From contig CM038926.1 in the NCBI GenBank assembly GCA_021904315.1, positions 374,501 to 438,500 of the forward strand: a stretch of 64,000 nt of DNA, in the 5' to 3' direction. Under the pieces are notes generated by a model, which did no database searches, was not told the origin of the DNA, and saw only the letters and a list, made by a program, of their open reading frames with translations. The stretch comes from Sphagnum magellanicum (lineage: Eukaryota; Streptophyta; Sphagnopsida; Sphagnales; Sphagnaceae). A program made the position numbers and the translations under genes. Below, in pieces: positions 56,900-64,000 of the stretch (position 1 is its first letter; each line of letters begins with the position of its first letter).

Positions 56900-58860
56900 A
56901 GTGATCACTTTGTGGATTGTGCCACTAATCTCTTGGTGCATTTTGTTAGTGACCCAATAATCACATTAATGGCCCAACTTGTGCAATCACTACAAGTTGA
57001 AAAAATATGTTCACATTTACAATTGTGTATAAGGTTGACATTTACCTTCCAATATTCCTTAATTGAAATAATTTGCAAAGTTTTTGTAGCCCATATGTTT
57101 TTGCTAGGTCGTTGCAGCAGGGTCACCCCCCACTAGTTAGCCATGTTGTCTATGTTAGTTGCACGACATATTTCTTCAATTGTCATTCATTGTGGTGTCA
57201 ATGCACTCCATCAAATGAAAATGTTTTGTGGTGATAAGCATGTTCCATGGGCAACCATTTCCTATGTTGTGTTCAACAATATACATTATTTCCCAACACT
57301 TGTGACCTCCTTGTTATAGTCTTTGCCCCACAACATCGGCACCTTCGATACCCTTTGGTCACACATCTAGCTAATGTGCCATAGGTTGGTAGATCATGCA
57401 TTGTCCACATCAACATTGCACGCATGTTGAACTAGGTTTGGCCATTGAATCTAATTACATCCCGCATTGGTACCCCAACCTCCCATAATAGCTTCAACTC
57501 TTCCATTAATGGTTCAGGTATATATCAAATGCTTCACCTGTAATGCAATCTAATTCAATATGATGAGTGACAACATTATAAAATATTTTTTGTTGGTCAA
57601 CCAAGGAGGGATGTTATAGTTTAAAAGTAACAATGGCCATGTTGACCAAGTGGATCATTTCTCTCCAAATGGGTTTACCCCATTTGTGGCTAGCCCAAAT
57701 TGTATGTTTATGGCCTCTTGTGCAAATGCAGGCCATCAATTATCTATGAATTCTCATTAATAGGAGTCTGAGGCATGCCACACTAACTTGTCTTAATTAC
57801 AGTTGTGCTATTAACTTGACCATCAACTCCGCTTGTGTTGGTGTGCTAAACATCCTTTGTAGACAAGGTATCAATGGGAAATGTCACAACAATTTGTGAG
57901 CCACATTTGATTTCCTAACTTGCCAATACCTAGGCTCCCCACACTTGTTGCATTGTTGTGTATCGACATAATGACCTTGAAATAACACGCACCCCTTCTG
58001 ACATACGTCAATTGCATTATATGCCAGCCTAAGCCACTTCATGGTGCTAGATATTTCATATTTAAAGGAAGGTAATGTATTTGGGCTAGGTAAAGATTAT
58101 GTTTTTAGTAATCCTAATAGTTCAATTATGAAAGCATTGGCATACCATGGGTGCAACAACAATTCATGACAAGGAGTGTTGCACAAAGGTTAAACAATGT
58201 TGAGCCTTCAAATAGAGGTACTCTTGAAGCCTTTTCAAAATCATTATGCTAAGAGTCCCATCCTTCATGTCCCTTTCTTGTATTTGCAATGTCTTCCAAA
58301 TCTTCATTATCTTCATTCACTATCATGTGATTTATGTCTCCCACCACATTTGCATTACCACAAGGAATTGACTAATTTGGTTGCATCTATCATCCCACAC
58401 CGTCACCATCAATTGGTGGCATATGCTCTACTTCCATTGTGAATGAACATGTTCATTCACTTGCACTTGATCTACTTCCACGTACATGACCAGTGCTTTG
58501 TTGACAATCAAATGGTAACATTTCTCTAGGTTTATTATCATTGGGGCCATCCACTTCCAAGGCATGGTCATGTTCCTCCCCTATGGCTTCTACCAATTGA
58601 GCCTTATGGTGATCTCAATTAGGTGTTTTGAAAGCCCCCAAAATCTGACTCTGTAGGGGTACACCATTCTTTGTGCCACCCTTTTCCCCCACCATTTTTT
58701 GTTGGGTCATGCGACTGTCATGGGTAGCATGTTCAACTATTTGTTCAACAACAACAAACACATCCCTCACCAACCCTACCATGTCCCCCTCTAGGTTGAT
58801 GTGGGGTCGAGACATAACAATAATCTCTATGGGCATGAGTGGTGGTCAATTGAGGTGAAC
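56900..58860 (-). pseudogene. CACTA (TNP2-type) transposase relic
   Basis: A minus-strand relic. An acidic N-terminal stretch (58615-58836, DMVGLVRDVFVVVEQ) leads to PLFEGSTLFNLCATLLVMNC near 58150-58240. Then come MKWLRLAYNAIDVCQKGC, LFQGHYVDTQQCNKCGEPRY with two Cys pairs, and FPLIPCLQRMFSTPTQAELM (57830-58050). Further on, FGLATNGVNPF, LLLNYNIPPWL and a CRCCGAK-like block near 57340 follow the usual order of Transposase_21/TNP2 proteins of En/Spm elements. Stops and frameshifts are frequent, and the C-terminal third cannot be followed securely. Terminal repeats of the parent were not located. Confidence 0.72.
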
Positions 58861-60300
58861 CATCCATTTTTCATCTAACGAATCACAAGGACCACCCATA
58901 ATGTAATATGTGTCAAATTGCATAATTAGTTATTGATATTGCCCAAGTTGCTACACATAATAGTTAACTGGACAATGTCCAATTGATGTGAATTATAGCT
59001 AACACATGGCCACTCATGGGGATTCTTGAATTAATGCCTTAGTATGTACACACCCCTTTAGTTAAAGTGTATGGCATGGACATATGTGCACAATCTATAG
59101 TTGCCAAAAATTATATATTGTAATAAGAAATTGTGTTTGATGTCGTTTGGCATCTCACTAGGAGAAGTGGTTCCAACATCTAGCAATTCCACTCAAATTT
59201 GGGTGGAATATGCTTATTCCACTATAGTGGTTCTAGTGGGGTTCTGGATCATGGCAAATGACACATCATTGGTATTAAATGGAGTGCTAAAAAATGATTA
59301 TACAGTGGAATGGACAACATATATGGGTTGTGTACTTAAGGAAATTACATTTTTTGGGAGATAGGGTCATATCTTTATCCAACCCCTATTACGTGGGTGT
59401 CAACCAAAGTCCCACAAATGCTTCATGATTATGGACTACTTCAAAAGGCATGCACCAAGGCAATTTTTGCAGGGGCAACGATACCTTTCCTACCCAGTAG
59501 CATGTGCTCAAATTTCATCTCGTTCCCAAAGCTTGATGTTTTGAAATTTTATTTGCTTTGGATTCCTAGTGGCAATCGCGTGGTTTCATGTGCTTCCATT
59601 TTCAACTACATACATGTATGCATGCATTCATTACTTTTGCACCATGCCCTTTAATGTTCATCCAACAACTATAATATGTCAACCAATGTAGGCATGCAAT
59701 TCATGCATTGAACCTATAATCCCATATTTCACTAAAATAATGAGTGGAATGCATAATGGTTGGGATTGCCTCCCATAGCAATGATTTCAAACAATCAAAA
59801 ATAAATATATAGTCATAGAAGTGGCATGCAATATTGGGTGTCACTTAAATACCTTTCCAAGCTACTTGTACACAATAATGGTTTATCTTAATTCTTACAT
59901 AAGGTTGATCCATAACCGCATTAATATCACCTTGTATTTACTAATGGAATGCATAAAAAACATTTACACTCTAGGAGGTTAGGTGATTACCTAAGGATCT
60001 CTTAATTTCTTAGTAGAAATAGGGAAACTTGATTTTAGGCAACGGTGATTTTGAAGTTGATTATGTGATAAACCATGCACCATACCAAAAAACAATCCAC
60101 GTAGGGTTGTTATTAATCAATTCTATACAGTTCTTTGTTCAATATAGTTACTTTAGCAAACTCTTCACATCTTGGAGGCCAATAGAAAACATTTTTTCCC
60201 CAACTGTCTTTTTTTTTACCTTGGACGTGTTAGTGGAAACACATTAGGTTTACAACCTTGATCATACAACCACGACAAGAGCACCTTTGTTACTTGGTCA
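58861..60300. other. No recognisable gene
   Basis: ORFs 59101-59364, 59397-59654 and 60029-60247 (plus) are open but unassigned; the first has an acidic-hydrophobic composition that might be coding. The region may include the 5' part of the CACTA element. Confidence 0.3.
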
Positions 60301-62249
60301 CATGGTGTTATCAACTCCTACATTCATCCTCCATGAAATGGACACAATCACATTGGTATTAGGTCTTTACCTTAATTATATATGTATTGCTAGTCACACA
60401 ATGTGACATGTAAATTTTGTGTGACCTTTAGCATTCATTGTGGCAATTCCCATCTGAGTAATGACCATTACAAAATTTGGTTGTTACCAATTAGAAGCTA
60501 AGGTGAAGAGGGCCAATATGACATGATTCTTGCCAATTCTTCTACCCCCACCAAACCATGCAAAGAAGGGCCCATCATTTGATTTTATAAGTGTAATGTA
60601 ATCATATGAATTTAGTAACATATGCCCCACCAACATAAACATGTCTTGTTGCTTCTAATTGAAGCAATGGTTAATAAAAACACCTTTTAAAGAAGGGCAA
60701 AATGATAAAAGGAGGATATAAGGCTAGGGTTGACATCCAATTAACATGGGATGTAGCTATCACAAATCTCTCCACTGTGATCAGTTGCATATTAAATTTG
60801 GCAAGTGGAACATAACATGTTGGAACAAGGAATTGGTTCCAGAGCATCGCAAAGGTCTTTCATTTGAGCCTAGAATGCAATTAGGTCCATGTGACAAAAT
60901 ATGCCCAAGTTGATATGTGGAAGTGAACCAAATTATCTGCAACTAAAATTGCAATAGGTATATCTTCAACATCACCATTAATAGACTATTGAAATTCATG
61001 ATCTCCAATGTTGTCAAATTGATCCTCATTCAAACCTTTTTCATATCTACATTTGTCATCATCATCATCATAAGGTATATTTGGGGGCAAACTTATCCTT
61101 GGGTGGTACCACTAGGAACATCACATCGGGCAAATTTTTGAAACCCATCAAACTTTAGGACAACATAGGACTCACATAAAGAAAGATTTTCATTCCAAAT
61201 TATTTATCAAAAGTTACCCAAGTCATTTATCAAAAATTTAATCAAATTTACAAAAATGTGTTTTGGTGTGGAAAATGAATGCATAAGGAAAAAGTTTTAA
61301 GAATGTAACATGAGGGGTTTTTTTTATTAAAAACACAAAAGAAATCTATTTTTTGGGAATTTTTCCTAGAAGTTAAATTTCTTAAATACTTCAAATGCCA
61401 ACCTACTTGATGTCTATTCTAGAAAATTGATTGAATCAATTTTCATTTAGTTATGAATTTTTGAAGACAAAGTGTGAAGTCCCAAAAGGCCATTGATGTC
61501 AATAACACAAATGATAACTATTTTCACCCTTTGTTATTTTAATAACTAGTTTGGATCATTCCCTTACGCACGTACTAAATAAATAAGAAAAATTATATCA
61601 TGTGTAAGTGTAAGGACACTTAAAAGAAAAAAAAGTCAAGAATCGGGTTCAAGGAATGGGTCAAAAATGGTTTAAGAATCAAAATGTTAATGCATATTAT
61701 AGGTTTTTGGGTGTTCATTATTTTTCGTGCATGTGTGCATAGCTGGGGAAAATATAGCCCACCTAGTCCAATTAAATAAACATAAGTAGATGGAATTTTA
61801 TTTCTTAAATTGGGTCCAATATTCATATGATTTTGGCAAGGTGGTTCCTAGTGGTACAACCCAAGATATTTTTGCCCTTAGTGGTTAAGGATCAAGATTG
61901 TTTGGGTGATCATGTAAAATTTTTGTTTCATGATTAACCCCATGCATTTCATTTGCCCTTCACTTCCCCACAAATAATCTTCACAATGTTTTAAGTAAGT
62001 TTACATGGCAATGAATGGGTTGTGTGATGTGATTGCATTTTCCTATGAAATTAGGTTTCCTAAGAGGTCAATAAGGGAACATAAAGGCTTATGAAGGATG
62101 AAAAATGTTTGAAAGTAAAACATACGCTTTTAAGGTGTCAAATCCTCTTGTGATATATTCAATAGCTAGGGTCTAGAAATGTTGACAATGCATTTAAAAG
62201 GTTAGGCCTTGAGAGAGTGGGAACCTTGTTGAAGGTGAATTTCTTTAAA
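60301..62249. other. No recognisable gene
   Basis: AT-rich sequence with stops in all frames. The minus ORF 61620-61826 is unassigned. No tandem repeats or LTR ends were noticed. Confidence 0.35.
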
Positions 62250-62549
62250 CTAGAGTTCTTCGATGGGAGCATTTTTTTCATAAATTAAAGTGAATTCGCA
62301 TAAAGATGGGTCTTTTACTGAATCAAGGTGGCCTGAATAATCAATAATGGGTGAATAAACAACCACATTCATATTTTCTGATATAACAAGCAAGGCCTCC
62401 ACATTCTTTGCATTTTCCAAAATATCTAGAAGGTGTTTAATAGACAACATGGCAAATTGATGAGATTTGTAGAAAGGACCACCTTGAAGTAAATACAAAC
62501 AAACCATTGGGGCTGCAGTTTCTTTCTTTGAAGAAAGAGAACATACCAC
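62250..62549 (-). CDS. Hypothetical ORF, 99 codons
   Basis: A minus-strand frame beginning MVCSLSSKKETAAPMVCLYL and containing a helical segment LSIKHLLDILENAKNVEALL and a strand-like VVVYSPIIDY. The amino-acid mix looks protein-like rather than random, but I recognise no family and there is no neighbouring gene. It may be one exon of a decayed gene. Confidence 0.25.
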   Translation of the reverse strand: MVCSLSSKKETAAPMVCLYLLQGGPFYKSHQFAMLSIKHLLDILENAKNVEALLVISENMNVVVYSPIIDYSGHLDSVKDPSLCEFTLIYEKNAPIEEL

Positions 62550-64000
62550 ATTTGATATTCTTTGGCATCCTTTGATGTTAGTAACTATATTAGTAGGAAG
62601 TTTTGATTATCAAGAAATGCACTTGTCGAAAAATGTTATTATTCCAATTAAATAGGAAATGATTCAAACATGGAGAGTAAGGTTATTTTGGGCAACAAAG
62701 GAAGCTTGTAAAACATCAATAGGGCGGACTTTACATCAAGTGTATACAAACATGGTTGCATGGTTGTGAGCAATCACGTCAACTGTTATTAAAGGAAAAC
62801 CATGTTGTTGGGCAAATTGCTTCATTGAAGATAATCGTAAAACATCATCATGCAAGTTTTTAATCCCAATTTAGTTGGATGTTACTCATTAGAACCACTA
62901 TAGCCATACAAAAATAATTAGAAAACTAATGTTTCCAAATATTTTGATTACAATCATTGATGATTTTGTTGAACAATAGACAAGAACATCATCATTTGAA
63001 GGTTGAACAAGTATTCATTTAAGATATAATATTAATGTATTAATTTCCCACAAAAAATCACAATTATAATTTTTTTCGAATTAACCCTTGCTTATTAATT
63101 ATATTCAATATCAATATTTTGTGTTATGAACAATGTTGTTGGGTTGTTTAAACATTGAATTGTAAATGGACCAATCACCATAATTATCTTTTCCTCAGTT
63201 TTCTCGATGATTGGGAGTTATCTCTTCATTTTTTCATACATTCCATTTAATTTTAGGTTTTCATTCCAAATGTTAAACAAGAAAGACCATCAATTCAATT
63301 GTTATCTATGGTCAGATTTTGTATAATCTAACATCACAAAACTAGCCCAATTTGTTTTAGTTACACGATGATTTTTTATTATTATGATGAACATGTGAAA
63401 GAACCTACCTTGAAACAACAATTCTTTGGCAATTCTTTGAAGAAACATGTTGATTCTTAAATTTATTTAAAAACCCATAACTATTAGTTATATTAATAAT
63501 ATTCTAAATTTTAATAATAACCCAAAATAGAAGGTCCATGGGCAATTATAGTATTATTTTGAATTCTAAATATAACCGAGGGTTCTTTGAATTTGGAATG
63601 TTTCAAATACCCGAAATTAAAGGTAAAAAATTAAAGAACCAACCACCACAATTTTAATTTCTACCAAGTAAAATCCTCACTATGGGTGGGGTGTATCCCT
63701 GTCAAAATGAAAGGATAAACACCAATTAGGCAAATGTTTCTATTATTGGCAAATTTTTCAAAATTTCAAATTGACACTATGTAACCTTGGATTGATTCAT
63801 AATTTTTTATTGGCCATGAGGATTTATTTCAAAAGTAGAATTTTTAAAAATATTGACATTTAATTATCTCTAGATGGTTGAGAACCTAATGTTGTTGTTA
63901 ATTCATGTTTGGTCAACGTAACATTATCATTAGATCAAATCTTCTCCAATGATGGTTGCCTCCTTTAAAAAGGTAGATATGAAAGTCCAAATGCAAGATT
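62550..64000. other. No recognisable gene
   Basis: AT-rich sequence to the end of the window, without ORFs of note or repeats that I could recognise. Confidence 0.4.

Noticed and set aside
59101..59364. 87-codon plus ORF as a host gene
   Set aside because: It is open, but there is no family signature, neighbouring exon or motif to support it; listed only as part of an unassigned stretch.
1..64000. tRNA, rRNA or other structured RNA genes
   Set aside because: No cloverleaf with A and B boxes or rRNA core was recognised by eye; a tRNAscan or Rfam search would be needed to exclude weak cases.

Overview
The window reads as intergenic, repeat-dominated plant nuclear DNA from a large genome. It is AT-rich, has no intact host gene that I can recognise, and most long open reading frames are remnants of Ty1/copia, Ty3/gypsy and CACTA transposons or shadows inside LTRs. 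A gymnosperm or similarly large, slowly purged genome is my inference; the sequence does not prove a species. No bacterial-style operons, rRNA, tRNA or CRISPR arrays were recognised.

The dominant feature is one family of LTRs, present as eleven near-complete units (326-1279, 2142-3112, 4743-5560, 14312-15272, 17229-18049, 19473-20287, 23503-24186, 29617-30567, 33112-34029, 36029-36847, 40898-41865) plus a fragment near 25690-25863. Each begins TGTCGCAACC-like and ends GCGTCA-like in its own orientation. Eight are flanked by 5-bp target duplications (six exact, two with one mismatch). They therefore look like solo LTRs rather than genes, although they contain many deceptive 60-145 codon ORFs. 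Two length classes (about 820 and about 960 bp) share a TATA-like core and a 25-bp palindrome. Three copies lack a matching duplication, and two of these abut truncated elements, which suggests recombination between LTRs of different insertions.

Region by region: 0.3-5.6 kb holds three solo LTRs. 5.9-6.8 kb is a relic with a degraded SWIM-type zinc finger. 7-13 kb is AT-rich sequence with several old duplications and a palindromic tetranucleotide array. 13.3-16.8 kb (minus) is a decayed, intron-bearing gene of unknown function, faintly like an amino-methyltransferase and split by a solo LTR; a second relic of it lies at 45.6-46.3 kb. 17-23.5 kb is a cluster of minisatellites and duplications with two solo LTRs, one sitting inside a 90-bp tandem array. 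23.5-30.5 kb holds further LTRs, a G29 run, a foldback MITE and the 3' end of a gypsy element. 30.6-34.6 kb is a minus-strand gypsy gag-protease relic. 36.9-40.9 kb is a plus-strand gypsy gag-protease-RT relic cut by a chimeric LTR. 41.9-45.6 kb is a copia element lacking its 5' end but keeping its 3' LTR. 49.1-50.7 kb is a second copia copy of the same family, facing the first. 50.7-55.9 kb is a gypsy integrase followed by a long extra coiled-coil ORF region and a probable 3' LTR start. 56.9-58.9 kb is a minus-strand CACTA (TNP2-type) transposase relic. 58.9-64 kb is mostly unassigned.

Nothing here is a functional pathway. The interest lies in how the elements are nested and recombined, in a foldback CACTA-like MITE family (three copies with exact 3-bp duplications), in a palindrome inside the LTR family that shows paired changes, and in the unknown gene relic present twice.
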